A stretch of 64,000 nucleotides of DNA from Alnus glutinosa (lineage: Eukaryota > Streptophyta > Magnoliopsida > Fagales > Betulaceae). Location: the NCBI RefSeq assembly GCF_958979055.1, contig NC_084898.1:3606001-3670000 (forward strand), in the 5' to 3' direction. Below the pieces are notes generated by a model that was not told the DNA's origin, searched no databases, and saw only the letters and a program-made list of their open reading frames with translations. This document shows positions 24,760-37,010 of the stretch, in pieces; position 1 is the first letter of the stretch; each line of letters begins with the position of its first letter. The position numbers and the translations under genes are program-made.

Positions 24760-26198
24760 TTAAAAAGCTAATATGTTTATAGAGATCCACTTTTTTGGTC
24801 AATCATCTAATCTGGCTAACCGTTGTATTTAGTTATAATCTAATTTACATAATATGAATGTTAAAGTACTTTTTAAGTCTTCATGTTTAGGTTATTTTTA
24901 TTTTAACTGCTCACTGAGATGTCTCTGAGCAGTTTACATTTAGTTTGCATGTAACTTTAATTATCGTCTAATTTAGTAGATATAATGTTAAGTTGGCCTA
25001 ATCAGTTCCTTTTCCCCTTGAGCCCCTTTTTCCTTGAGCTTATCTTCTGTAGAAGGGAGAGAAAATAATAATAATAAATTAGGAGACTTTGTGTTTTTGT
25101 TTTCTGATTTTAAGATAAATGCATTAACAAATAATTCAAAGGACAAATCACTCCAAAAAAAATATATATATATATAAAAAAATTTTAGGGGCACTAATTT
25201 TTTTACCACCAAGATAACACGGAGATTATTCATTGGTATTCTATCATTTATTTTTATTAATTGTTTTGATTCTATCCAATGAATAAGCTCCACATCATTA
25301 CACATTATCTTGGTATCTATCTCTTAGTAAAAAAAATTGGTACCTTTAGCATTTTTTAACAAGATACTCGAAAAATTGCGCTTCCCTTGTATCACTTAGA
25401 AAAAAATACGTAGTTATTAAATTGACATTTGTTTTTAAAGTATGTAATTTTTATGTGTATTTTTAATAAAGCATTTAATTTTCATATGTGAGAATCACAT
25501 GTTCTAATAATAAATATCAGTTTAATATATTAGTTTGAAGAAATTTCCTTCATCTCAATTTGAAGAAAAACTTTGATCGTATCAAAGTAAAATTGTAATT
25601 GCACTTAGTTATGCAAGCTCACTAGTAGAGTGTGACAATAAAAGGTTTTAAGTGACGGATGAGGATTTACTATATTTAGCTGTCTAAATTGTTAGTAATT
25701 TGAACAATTTCATAGAGTAAAGGGTTGTAAGATCAATTTGCCCAGCCCTAGCCTCTGCCCTAGGCAAGTGGGGATTGTTAAGGACAAGTGGCTTTCACAA
25801 CATCTCTCTCTATGAGGTTGCTCAAATTGCAAGCAATTGGGACACCCCAAATAATTAGGCTACTAGCAACATACTTTTTAAATAAATTTCATTCAATTTA
25901 TAGGGAAAACTCTTTATTAAAAAATAATAATAAAAAAAAAACTCTACAAAAGTGCTGCCCTAACTTTTGCTTTCGTATCAATTATTTTAATTTTTTTTTT
26001 TTTAAAAAAAAAATCCTCTTTTCTCTTTCTTTTTCCTATTATTTATTTAAAAAAATATATTTAAATGGTATAAAAAAAATTATCGTGGAGTTTATTTAAA
26101 GAAATAAATTTAATTTTTAAAAAAAAAATCTAAAGAAAATTGGTGCAACTGTTTGAGGGACGAAAACTTATCCAAACCTTGCTATATATATATATATA

Positions 26199-26375
26199 GA
26201 GAAATGATCTCTACACTCATTTTTCACAACAGCCCCACAACAAGCTAATGTGGCTAGTAATATTTTATTATTTTTTTGTTTTATTTTATTTTCTTTTTGT
26301 AAAAATATAATAAAATATTACCAGCCACGTCAGCTTGTTGTGAGGCTGTTGTTAGAAATGAGTGTAGGGATCCTT

Positions 26376-26379
<4 letters not shown>
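26199..26379. mobile_element. MITE with about 77-bp inverted repeats inside a TA tract
   Basis: The left arm 26199-26276 and the inverted right arm 26300-26379 match over about 77 bases with few differences, leaving only a short loop, so the whole element can fold into one hairpin. It begins GAGAAATGATCTCTACACTC and its right end reads inward GAGAAAGGATCCCTACACTC. TA repeats flank it on both sides (26183-26198 and 26380-26438), hiding any TSD. It is non-coding. Confidence 0.85.
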
Positions 26380-26441
<62 letters not shown>

Positions 26442-27516
26442 AGAAGGCGGCCGATCTTGTGATTGAGTTGTACAATTATTATGTGATATGGTGTGGAAGG
26501 ATAGCCCCACATGAAGGAGTAGGACCAGATTAGAAGCAAAAAAAATTGATGAAATTTTGCACGTGGACTGGGGTAAAGACTCTGTGTCGGTGGTTAAGGT
26601 GAATAGTGGACAACCATGGGTCTCTCACCAATGCCGGTCAAACTAGAGTCAATCTGTACATTTATGAACAGGCCCTTTTTACAGAATACAATAGAGACAC
26701 TGTCACTAGGTGGGGGAGCCTGATATATGGGCGCAGACATTTGAGACTAATAATAGGTACATATAAAATAACCAGACCAGAGAGGTCAGTCCTCCTTACA
26801 GATGAAACTCTCTCTTCAAAAAAATAATAATAATAGGTACATAAAAGTAATACTAACAAGCTTTAAATACAATAAGACTGAAAATAATTACTCACTACTC
26901 ATAATAGAGGATAATTTTTACGGTTAATTCCCGGTAACGCTTAACGTTTTCTAAGACAATTCTCGACTAACAATAACTGACCATAAACGATCAACCCCAA
27001 TTACGTAACTCACAACTACTAAATACATTGATTTTACAACTACTAATTAAATACATTAACAATGATTAGGCCCCATAGTAGAGCCTATGCTTTGCTTTGA
27101 ATATTCTCTTATTAATTACCTTGAATCACAATTCATGAGACTTCTACTCTACAAACACATCTTACTAATCACTTGCTCACTATTAGGCCAAACAACATAG
27201 AAATTTAGACCGTTTAAGAAAAGGAGATGTGGATTTTGTCTATTTTCAAGAATCTGCGGCTCCTCCTTTTAGATTGTTTGAATTTTTGTATTATTCAGAT
27301 AGCCTAAAAACATGAAGTATTTATCCCTACTTACTAGGGGTTGATGGTGTTAATATATATACATTTTTTTTTTTATTTGGGCTTCTATTTATCATGGGTT
27401 TTAGTTTGTTAAAACATGTTGAGCATATAATTTATAATGATATACATGTTGGCCCAAATATTATTGACGGGTCATTTTATTATTGGTTTTTATGCACATT
27501 AACTGTGTAGGAATTG

Positions 27517-27680
27517 AGAGTAATGATAGGTAGGAGCATTTTGCCCAGCTCCTGACCACCTCTTTTTATTAAAAGGGTATTTTTTTTAATCAAAAGCAAT
27601 TTTTAATATTACATCAAAAATTGCTTTTATTAAAAAAGTCGGGCAGGAGCCGGACAAAATGCTCCTGCCTATCATTACTC
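27517..27680. mobile_element. MITE with 8-bp TSD
   Basis: The inverted ends begin GAGTAATGATAGG(T/C)AGG and match for about 40 bases. The flanks AGGAATTG at 27509-27516 and 27681-27688 are identical. An 8-base duplication suggests hAT; a 9-base Mutator TSD with one mismatch is also possible. The core pairs aaagcaattttt with its complement, so the element is one long hairpin. Length is 164 bases; it is non-coding. Confidence 0.88.
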
Positions 27681-27859
27681 AGGAATTGGATTCATATTTG
27701 ATGTGATAAACAGTATGCAGGCATGTAGCTCCATTAAGTTTTTTTATATATAAGCCAAGTCTTCCTTTTTTTCTCCACAAGTTTTTACAAACCCTATTTT
27801 CAATTTTATTTTTATTTTTATTTTTTTAAAAAAGAAAAAGAAAAAGAAAAAGAAAAAAT

Positions 27860-27894
<35 letters not shown>

Positions 27895-28369
27895 GTTGTT
27901 AAGCCAAGAGGAGAAATATACCGACTTTGATCTTTGTTTCGATCTAATATTCGAATTCTACCTGAAATTGAAATGAAATGTCATTTTTAGTCCTCTTTTT
28001 ATAAAAAGAAAAAAATAAAATGGAGTGTAAAATTACCAAATTATTAACTCGGTTTTTTGTTAATGTGTTTTGGAAGGTGATTTTTTGTTTTTGAATTTCT
28101 GACGTGGCATAAAAATAAAAACTTTTTTTTGTACTTTTACAAGTGTTTAAATTATATATTAATATTTTTTATTTTGAGAAGATAAAACAAGAGAATTAAT
28201 ATGAATATCTTTCCTTCCCATTCTCCTCTCTTTAATTGTTTTGTTCTTTTTCATTCTTCTCAAAAAAACACTTCTACTAAATAAACAGAATGTGGGATTT
28301 TGGTTTTTATTAAAGATGAATAACTCTCATTGGTCATATAGGAATCGTGCAAAACACAGGACACAACAA

Positions 28370-28443
28370 GGTGTCGTGGTGTAGTTGGTTATCACGTCAG
28401 TCTAACACACTGAAGGTCTCCGGTTCGAACCCGGGCGACGCCA
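28370..28443 (+). tRNA. tRNA-Val (anticodon AAC)
   Basis: A full cloverleaf can be drawn. The acceptor stem GGTGTCG/CGACGCC has one T-G wobble. The D-arm carries the A box TGGTGTAGTTGG. The anticodon loop is CTAACAC with AAC in the centre, on a TCAGT/ACTGA stem. The T-arm has loop TTCGAAC, and the B box is GGTTCGAACCC. The discriminator base is A. CCA is not encoded, as expected for a nuclear gene. A CAA-rich leader (acacaacaag) lies directly upstream and a T5 pol III terminator is at 28458-28462, so the gene looks functional. It decodes GTT, and GTC/GTA after A34 modification to inosine. Confidence 0.96.
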
Positions 28444-28457
28444 AAGCTTAGCTATGG

Positions 28458-28462
28458 TTTTT
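28458..28462 (+). terminator. Pol III terminator of tRNA-Val
   Basis: A run of five T residues lies 14 bases after the mature tRNA end, the usual kind of RNA polymerase III stop signal. Confidence 0.75.
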
Positions 28463-29458
28463 ATATATTTTTAACACCCATTATTTTGGATCTAATCACA
28501 CACTTTTTTTTTTGCGTTGTATGCAACAATATATACGTCCTTATGCTGTGATTGGATGGAAAGGAGTTCTTTTTTAAAACTTTTTTTTTTTTTTTTTTTT
28601 TTAGCTTTTATTATTTTTTTTTTTTAAGTAATGTTGATTACCATTTCTCTTTTTTCTTTTTTCTTTTTTTTTTTTAATTATTATTTTTAAGTAATGTGGA
28701 TCAATTTTTGGACGAAATATACATTGATCAAAAAAGACAATGGAAAAATTGTAGGTACTATATTCTGACCGAGGTAGTCATTTGATAAAAATCCAAATCA
28801 CATGGACCAAAATGGTATTTAACCCCCCACCCAAAACAAATATAACCTCATTATCGCCTATTTTTATCAAATTTGTAAGCTAAAAGCTACATAAGTAAAC
28901 CTCATATGAGTAATGAGTGTTGTTATTTGTTAATGATACTACAACTTAAGAAACGGTTGTTGTAAGGTCCACCTGCCCCGTAAGTCTAGCATCATGCGTT
29001 AAATATTGCTCCAAACAAGTAAGCCTTGCATCCTCCTCTCTAAAACTACCTGAATTTTTGTATATTATTCAAGCAGCCTAATAACGAGAGATCTTGATTT
29101 CGTGAGTTTGTAAGAAGTCGTAGTAGAAATTATTTTCGGACAACCTAATAATTTGATTATGTTAGTTTGTAAGAGGTTGTAGTTAATCCAAGCATTATAA
29201 AGAATTGAGAGAGAGAGAGAGAGAGAGGGGTCGCCAACCAACAGGACATAAAAACAAATGAAAAAATACAATGTCTAAATCGATAGTTTGTGTACAATGG
29301 AAACTCTCTGTATGAACTGTACCTAATATCACTCTCTTTATGTCCACAGTAAACTACGAAAATGCATGCATGTACATGAGCAAAATCAACTCAAGTGAAA
29401 TAACAAATAGTTGGAGGAGGAAAACGTATAGAAAGTTAACAGCAGCAGCAAACTTCGA
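28463..29458. other. Intergenic region before the rhomboid gene 3' end
   Basis: AT-rich sequence with T runs (28578-28602 and others) and a short GA repeat near 29209-29227. The last 100-300 bases probably include the 3' UTR of the minus-strand rhomboid gene. No gene was seen. Confidence 0.5.
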
Positions 29459-29619
29459 TCAGTTCGAACAGTGCCATTTCGAGGTAGGCACACAGCTAAG
29501 ATAATGGCACCAGCTGCAGTGTTTGTTTGCATTCTCTCCTTTGAACAGCATCACCAATCCCACAGTAAATCTGCAATTGTCAACAATATAGTGGGGATTA
29601 GTTTTCTCATAGAAGGGCA

Positions 29620-29656
<37 letters not shown>

Positions 29657-32600
29657 CTTCACCATGAAACTCCCAATTCAATACAATACAAGAAAAAGAA
29701 AGTACTACTACGCCCGTATATGAATAGGTTTGCTCCCATTAACACAACTAAATAGGCATGGTGGGGTGATAAAGCTTACCCAGCAATCAGCAACACCAGG
29801 GAAACCACCCAGAGAATATATTGGTAAGACTTGTACTTAGAACGGCGGCGGGCATCAGCTGGAAGATACTGGCTTTCCACCCATCCAAACTGGGGTCGAA
29901 GTAGCAAAACAAAGCCGAGGAGAACACCTGTAAAGAATCCTCCGATGTGGGCGAAGTTATCGACATGAGGAAGAATTCCAACTGCCAAGTTAATGGCAAT
30001 GATGACTATAAGGGTGAATAGAGCAGCAGCCTACAATGGCAAAAGAAGAGGCAAAGTTAAAAATGCAGAGCACACAACACACACAGAAACAACCCATTAA
30101 AAAGAGTAGAGCATTTCTCCAACAATCAACTTCATAATTTTTCCAGTTTTCCTTTTTTGCCCAATAATTTATTTGTCTCTTGATCTAAGTATCAAGAATA
30201 AGGAAGACCCCTACTATAGCTACTGTTAGAATCCCAAAAGGTTTAAAAGTTATAAGGATTAAACATCATCCTCTTTGCACTTTCCCATCATATTATTCGG
30301 AGGTGTAAAGCTTCATTACTATATGTAAGACATGAGGCAATCGATCATAATGCAAGATAAACATATAATAATAATAATAACAACGTCGTCGACAACAACA
30401 ACCAAGAATTAGTAGCAAACCTTATTGGTATAAATGGTCCAATTAGTTATAAGCTCTGATAACATTGCTCCAAGAAGGCCAAATAAAGCGCCAGAGGCAC
30501 CAACAGAGATATTGTTTCGAAGAAAGAGGGAAGATAATATGCTCCCACCAAATCCTGACAATAGATAGAGTATACCAATTCGCACTGCAAGATAATAATC
30601 CAAAATATACGTTAGAATGCTTGAAAATCACAAAAAAAATGGTCAAAAGTATAAACTGCATGAATAAGAATATAAGGGGGCCAACTATCTCATACCAACA
30701 ATGAAGATCTAAATTGAATATATTATATATTCATATATTCATCTCTTGACATCTTATAAATGACCCAACACAAAATATGTGAATAATTTTAGTTCTTACA
30801 GCAAACAAAATGGACAGATTTTTATACACGAAACAGGCTTACAAAATTTCCAACTCTTACTTATCTTGAAAAAAAACCCCATTTTAATGAACCTAATCAC
30901 AAATGTATAAATTAACCTCTTTTTCCTTATTACGCTTTTTTATGTAGGCATAGGTTTAAATTCAAGACATGACATACCAAAACCAAATTGCTGTTCTAGC
31001 CGGATCCCAATAAAGACCAAGCTCAACATGTTTGCAAGCAGGTGAATAACACCAGCATGCAACCAGATGCAACTAATAAGTCTCCATCCTTGATGTTGGT
31101 GCACTACCTTGTACCATTCCAGAGCTCCTAATTTTTCCAATCTGCAAAGTTGGAGTGGAATAAAAGTTAAGATATTACCATAACCATAATTCTTGATGTT
31201 ATCACCTAAGAGAAAGAGACAGAGAGAGGAATGAAATGAATTGCACTTCGACAAGCCATTCAAATCCATCCCACACTGGCATACTGCAGAAATATGAGTT
31301 AATATGACCATACTAATTCTAAGTATAAATAATAAAGCTAAGACTTACTTAAAATAAGTCTTTCCAATATGATAGTTAATCAAAATAATATATATATTTT
31401 TCTCAAAAGTACCTAGTTGAAATTGTTTCCCACTTTTCTCAAGACAAACCAAAGCACACTGTGACTAATTACTGCTAGGATTCACTGATGTATTGTGACT
31501 TTTATCAGAGTGACTCACTATAATGAACATAAAACTAAAAAGAATAACAGATTAAATTAATCATATGAACATAAAGCTAACCATTAAAATCCGTAGACAA
31601 AACTAGAAAGAGAACAAACACCCCCAGCTAATGACTCGTGGGATTCACAATAATCTTTTATTTTTAGATGGGATGTCACGTCCATAGGGTGTCTTAAATC
31701 TGCTAAAGATAATAATAACGTTGACCCACCAACTACGATGAAATTTTGACAAACAGGAATCATGTATCTAAAGCAACTTGCAACCTTGAACTCCAATTTC
31801 TTAGCAAATGACGTAGACAATACGAAATCATCAATTAAATGCACACCATAGGGATTTAATTAAAATAGATTATGAATTGAACTCCAATTTCTTCCCAAAT
31901 GACTTAGATAATATGAAAACACCAATTAAATGCACACCAAAGGGATTTAATTAAAATAGATTAGGAATTGGTGATCTAGATAACTTCAGAAACCCATTCA
32001 CTGAAACCAGGTCAAAATAAGAGAAAGCAGACGTTGAGAATTGGTAATCAGTTAAAAATTGAACGATAAGGAATTATTCCAGTCCACATAAACATCTCAC
32101 AACTGAATCATAAGCAAACCACAGATGTATAATACCACAAGCCTAAACTCAAGAACAGGATCTCTAATCAACGAATAAATAACATAGGCCTAACCAAAAA
32201 CGAAAACTTTCCAGTCAATTAAGCAACCAATTGAAATTTCATTAACTCCCAAACCACGGACTGATATTTGACGAAACCCAACCTCCCAAACTCAAAACTA
32301 GCAAATAAAACCGAAAAATCACAGAAACCCACCAGCCAAAATCCAAACCAATAACTCAAAACGCGAAATTTCACAAACCCAAAATCCCAAAACCCAAATA
32401 AAACACGCCAACCAACATATCAAATAAAACCCACATCAAAACAAAAGCAAAAGAACCAAACTTGAGAATTGGGTACGGCAGAAAACTCACGTAGAAGAAG
32501 AGGGGCCGAAGAGAGGGTTGTCATGGAGAGGCTCGAACGAGAGCCTGCCAAGAAACCTGGCTACGCAAGTTCCATCAAAACCCGGGTTGTTTTTTGGGCA

Positions 32601-32768
32601 GTTGTTGACGTACATGGCCACTATGAAGACGGCAACATTGGCAACCACAAACATCGGAATCAACCACGAAGTCCACTCGCGATCCGTGCTATCAACATAG
32701 TAATTGCCGGAGGGGCCATTGGCCCTTCTGCCCTTTCCCCCTCCTCCCTCCAGATCAGTGCTAGCCAT
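29459..32768 (-). CDS. Rhomboid-like serine protease, RBL2/6/7 type
   Basis: Five exons on the minus strand (32768-32491, 31141-30978, 30584-30421, 30030-29780, 29570-29459) encode 322 residues and TGA. After a cytosolic glycine-rich N-terminus comes a first membrane helix (about residues 35-52), a Cys-containing loop and the rhomboid core. Motifs seen: W-H-A-G near HLLAN (H126, N130), GASGALFG with catalytic Ser178, and AHIGGFFTG with catalytic His230. The serine/histidine dyad is intact, so an active intramembrane protease, probably of the Golgi or secretory pathway, is expected. The C-terminus has the plant-type tail [11 protein letters not shown] followed by VPTSKWHC. Length agrees with Arabidopsis RBL1/RBL2-class proteins. 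Intron 1 (31142-32490) contains a 91-base tandem repeat. A CT-rich 5' UTR precedes the ATG. The native substrate is unknown. Confidence 0.95.
31786..31970. repeat. 91-bp tandem duplication in rhomboid intron 1
   Basis: The word ttgaactccaatttc begins at 31786 and again at 31877. The units also share aattaaatgcacacca, gggatttaattaaaatagat and more, with a few substitutions. Two copies were seen, both within intron 1; no function is visible. Confidence 0.75.
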
Positions 32769-34339
32769 TGTCTCTCTCTCTCTGAAACTCTTTTTCTCGA
32801 CGTGGGATGTTATGCAATATTGTGGGAATCGAAGGTTTCAGAATGTTTGTATATATTCTGGAGAGAACAAGTATTAATAATAAGTAATGACAATGAATAA
32901 AGAAATAAGAAGTGGGAACAGAGAGAGATTGAGAAGTGGCTTGGAAGGAAGTGAGACGCGGTTTTTAGGAATCAGAAAGAAGAAAGGAGTTCGAGTTTGT
33001 AGGGACTTTGGCAGATTTAACCGTTGTTTAGCATTTATCCCTCTCTCTCTCTCTCTCTCTCTCTCTGTTCCTTTCTTGGTTAGGCGGTGGCATTGAGGTT
33101 TGATAGAATCACCCTGTGCAATTACAAGTATAGCCCTGAATCTAAGCAAAATATTTTATTTTTAGGATTGGGGTTCCGGGTGCAGGGATGTTTATAATTG
33201 CAAAAATAGTTTAGTTTAAAATTTTGTAAAAAAGATTAAAAAAAAAAATCATTATATATGAAACCAAATTGTATATTAATAATGATTTCATTGTACGCTT
33301 ACTTGGGAGTTGATTATTTACACTAAAATTAAATTGAGCAAGAATAAGATATTTGATTAATACAAGTTCTAAAATGCTTTTAAACCTAATCCCCAACCAA
33401 TATTAGCCCACCTCAACCCTTGCAGTAGGGCTATATTGGTCAATTAACCCATGTAACCGCATCCATCACCGGCCGCTGCTTTTTATCAATCTTATAATTC
33501 ATTTTCAGAATTACTTATGTGTTATGTGAATTTACTCACGTTATATATATAACTTTACCCCTATTTCAAAGATCATTTGTACTCGTGCCATAAACCTTTT
33601 TACCGTTATTATACGGGCAAGAATATACGTTTTAAGTATCCAAGGGCAAGATTCTCCACCTTCCTTCAAATACTATATGATAAAATCCGTGACATAATGA
33701 TTGATTTGTGCTAAAAAAAAAAAATTGAATTAATTAATTAAATTATATCTTTCTGACAGTAAAAAAGCATTAGAAGAAAAGTTAGGCTTTTTTAAACTGG
33801 AGATCCTCCTGTGTACAAAGCACTAGAAAAACTTCCAAATATTAAGTTATTTAACAATGACCCTTTTCTCAAACAAACAAATAATATAACAAATCACTTA
33901 ACAATCACAACTTGCAATTTACAGAACGTTTAACACTTCCAAAGAAAACGAGATTTGTTCCTAAATTCCTTCAAATTAAGGAGAACCAAGTCAATCTCAA
34001 CCACGTTATAACAACACAAATCCATAGCCAAGTCCTACATTAATGCCCTTGAAAATGAAAGATTGCTGTAATATATGGTCCTAATCTAGGTACTCTCAAA
34101 GCTCAAAAACAAAAATGCTTAAATTGGACTAACAAAACAAATCATTTTTCCTGAACTTTTGTCCTTTTCCTGATATTTTATTTTATTTTTTCATATTTTT
34201 CTAAATATTTTATCAATGATTTTTTGTCATTATATATATACACACACACATAAAATGACAAAAATATCATTGATATATATATATAGCACAAAAAGGAACA
34301 TTGCAACCCTAATGATTGTTTGGAAATTGGAAGATATTG

Positions 34340-34546
34340 TGTAACGACCCAAGAAAAAGCGCTAGCTATATCTGTGCTATTACTCCAAAAGGACTAGTCA
34401 ATTTGAAACTTCTCTAGAATTCATTACAAAGTTCAGTTTCACCTAGTAACTAGGCAATGTGAGACTTAACACCCATGAGTATCTTTATAAATCACTCGCT
34501 CTATGTGAACTATCATCTCTTTTCAATATGGGACTGGGGTGTTACA
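34340..34546. mobile_element. Probable solo LTR or TRIM-like LTR
   Basis: The segment starts TGTAACGACCC and ends GGGGTGTTACA, the classical 5'-TG...CA-3' long terminal repeat ends. The flanks are tattg on the left and cattg on the right, a 4-of-5 match to a 5-base duplication. Internal words such as caatgtgagactta and atatgggac are typical of short plant LTRs. No internal region or second LTR was seen, so a solo LTR is likely. Confidence 0.7.
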
Positions 34547-35369
34547 CATTGCAACAATCGAAAGTTCATAAAATATTACAACTTGTTTGATAATTAGAGC
34601 ATTCTCATTGAGCTAGCCGTGTAGCAAAAATGTGCAAAAAATTAGCCCCAATTGGCTAGTCATTTTAGCTAAAAAAAAAAAAAATTGTTAGTTGCTATAA
34701 TGCTTAGTAAATTTGCTGAACACATAGCTCAACAAATGCATAAATAAACTAATAAAAAAATTAATATAATTCTCTCTTCTTTGGAAATAGTGAAAGGATA
34801 AAGAAAAAATATTTTAATTAAAATCACGAAAGTTGATAACTGAAATAGAGAGTAAGTATCTAAAAAAATATTCTTTAACTAAAATAATGTGAATGTTTAT
34901 TATTCTAAGAAAATAAATAAATGTGAGGGAGGGTAATTCGGTCATTTTGAGGCAAATATTCCAGCGGAGACAGGTGAGGTTAAAAACCTAGGAAACACGT
35001 TTCGAGGAGACACACCAAATGGTGTGAGCGTGTGAGAAATGGGGGGAACGTGAAAGAGACTTGTGACACTGATTTCACGCGCACACCGTCATACGTGTGG
35101 TGTGCAGAGCAACCGTCACAGCAGTGACCCCACCCACGCTCGCGAGTGGTGTGAGCTGGCACTTTTAGTTGTTGGGGTTGACTCGGGTTGAGCCAGTTGG
35201 AGTTGCCGAGTTGGGCTATGCTACGTTGCTTAGAAGCAACACCACGTTCGTTTGCCATGTGGATTATGCGTCCCTCTTGCTGTCATGTCACCCACCAATA
35301 GAAAAATGATTTTGACGCAGACAATGGACCATGCTTTCTCGATCGGTTGCCTATGAAAATGCCTGCTTG

Positions 35370-35950
35370 TTTAATTTAAATTTTCAGTAACTTTCTGTGA
35401 AAATTGTTAGCAATTTCCGATCATTTACGTGAGTAGGTTAGTACGATGCAAAACCTTTAACAATTAAAATTTGCATGTCTAAACAAGTTTTGTGTTGTTT
35501 AATCACCTTCATGAACATGTGGGTTTTATGCAAAACTTCTTGTAATTGAAAATTGTCGGTCCAATTAAGTTTTGAGTTATCTGATCATTTACTTGAACAG
35601 ATGAGTCTTATATGAAATCTCTCCCAATTGAAATTTGTTTGTCTAAATAAATTTTAAGTTATCTGATCACCTATCAGTCCAATTAAGTTTAAGGTTGTCC
35701 GATCGCTTACTTGAGCAGGTGAGTCTTATATAAAACCTCTCAAAATTGAAATTTATCTATCTAAATAAGTTTTGAGCAGGTGGGTACTATACGAAACCTT
35801 TCGCAATTGAAATTTGTCTGTCCAAATAAGTTTTGAGTGTTCGATCACCAACCTGACCAAGTAGGTCCTATACAAAACTTCTCACAATTGAAATTTGTCT
35901 ATCTAAATAAGTTTAAGGTTGTCCAATCACCTACCTAAGTAATTGGGAGC
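35370..35950. repeat. Degenerate minisatellite, unit about 82 bp
   Basis: The motif aattgaaatttgtctgtct recurs in variants at about 35463, 35546, 35628, 35747, 35808 and 35886. It is followed each time by aaataagttttgagtt-like and gatcacctactt-like blocks. Intervals are about 82 bases, with one longer and one shorter unit, so at least six partial units with considerable divergence are present. Nothing coding is conserved. Confidence 0.75.
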
Positions 35951-36649
35951 CTCTCTCAATTGTCGGCCGATTGTCATGCAATTTAAAAGACTCCCCAATT
36001 GCAAGGAATTCCTGTTTGAAGAGCTTGGATCAATTCAACAGGTTTTTTCTTTAAAAAAAAAAGAAAGAAATAGTTTGAGATTCTATTGTAGCTCCCATCC
36101 AATTGAATGTTTCAAAAATATTCTTTTAGCGGAGGTCTTTTAAAGTTTATGACAAGGTCAAGATTATTCCAATTTTATATTTGAAACAATTTAAGCTATT
36201 CCAGTTTGATCAAATGATTGATTCAAAATTGAAAACTCTTTTGTTATTGGATGGACCATCGTGCACTAGTGCCTGAGAAATTTTAGGGTTATTTTTATTA
36301 ACGACTTTGTTTTCCGATTTTAAGTTGTAGACATTAACCAACCATTTAAAGTGCAATATATCCTCAAACACAAAATTTATTTTTAAGAGTCCCTACTATA
36401 AGGATGGGCTGTAAAACACTACTTTTACAGCCTCTAGTAAAAATTTGACACATCAAAAAAATAGTATACAAAATAATAGGATGAAAACACTATATCTTTT
36501 GGCCAAACCAACTCATCCATTACTTTTCTCACCCCCACTCCGACAAGGTTTCACTGAAAATTCTAGAAGCAATTCTTATGCTATGGGTAATGGTTGGGAC
36601 AAGGTGTGAAAGTTAAACCAACAGAAGACAGGTATTCGACTCCTTCTCG

Positions 36650-37010
36650 AACTTCGACGCTGAGTTGGTCAAGGACTCGACAGCGAAGCCGAGGACATTG
36701 CTGATGGCCATGAAGAAGGAGAAGAGTGCATTGCCAATGTGCATCCTTTTCTAGTCGTCACCAAAGAGGTCGGCGAGGAGGGACCAGCATGGGCCTTGGA
36801 GCATGTTGTTGGCAACATCGAGGATCCAAAAGCCGAGGACGAAGATGGCGACGGCGTGGGTTTTCGTCGCCTTGTCGATGGGGTTGCTGAATACGTGCCC
36901 AATGTCGGCAGCGTAGCCGATGAAGAATACGGCGATGGCAACAAGCGATGAGCCGACGGCAATGAAGGGTTGGCGGCGACTCGTCTCTAATCTTCACCTC
37001 CAACCAATCG
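36650..37010 (-). pseudogene. Broken sucrose transporter (SUC/SUT) fragment
   Basis: On the minus strand one frame reads [20 protein letters not shown] and then, from about 36860, [20 protein letters not shown] followed by [14 protein letters not shown]. These are the [18 protein letters not shown] and GP-x-x-x-LLADL motifs of plant sucrose/H+ symporters (GPH family). A TAG stop interrupts the frame exactly where the family has the DD-Q-K residue (CAG to TAG), then the frame resumes KRMHIGNALFSFFMAISNVL. Upstream the match is lost through a frameshift near 37000, and downstream it decays after about 36660. Only about a fifth of a normal ~500-residue transporter remains. It is markedly GC-richer than its surroundings. 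A transported gene fragment or an old decayed copy is possible. Confidence 0.85.

Larger units (their letters stand above)
24760..28369. other. Intergenic region between IQD gene and tRNA-Val
   Basis: No protein gene was recognised. Two well-bounded MITEs (26199 and 27517) and TA tracts (about 26182-26198, 26380-26438 and 27866-27890) are present. The IQD 3' UTR probably extends to about 24970. The rest is AT-rich and featureless to me. Confidence 0.55.

Noticed and set aside
26250..26475. Open frames encoding tyrosine/isoleucine repeats over the TA tract
   Set aside because: They are pure translations of a TA microsatellite and carry no information.
32469..32900. 143-codon plus-strand frame over rhomboid exon 1
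   Set aside because: Antisense to the rhomboid exon. The minus strand has the conserved protein and correct splice sites.
34980..35258. 92-codon minus-strand frame in a less AT-rich stretch
   Set aside because: No recognisable motif, no neighbouring exons and no clear promoter. A small unknown gene cannot be excluded, but there is no positive support.
35370..35950. CRISPR-like array
   Set aside because: The repeats are long, degenerate and directly adjacent with no uniform spacers, and the genome is a plant. It is a minisatellite.
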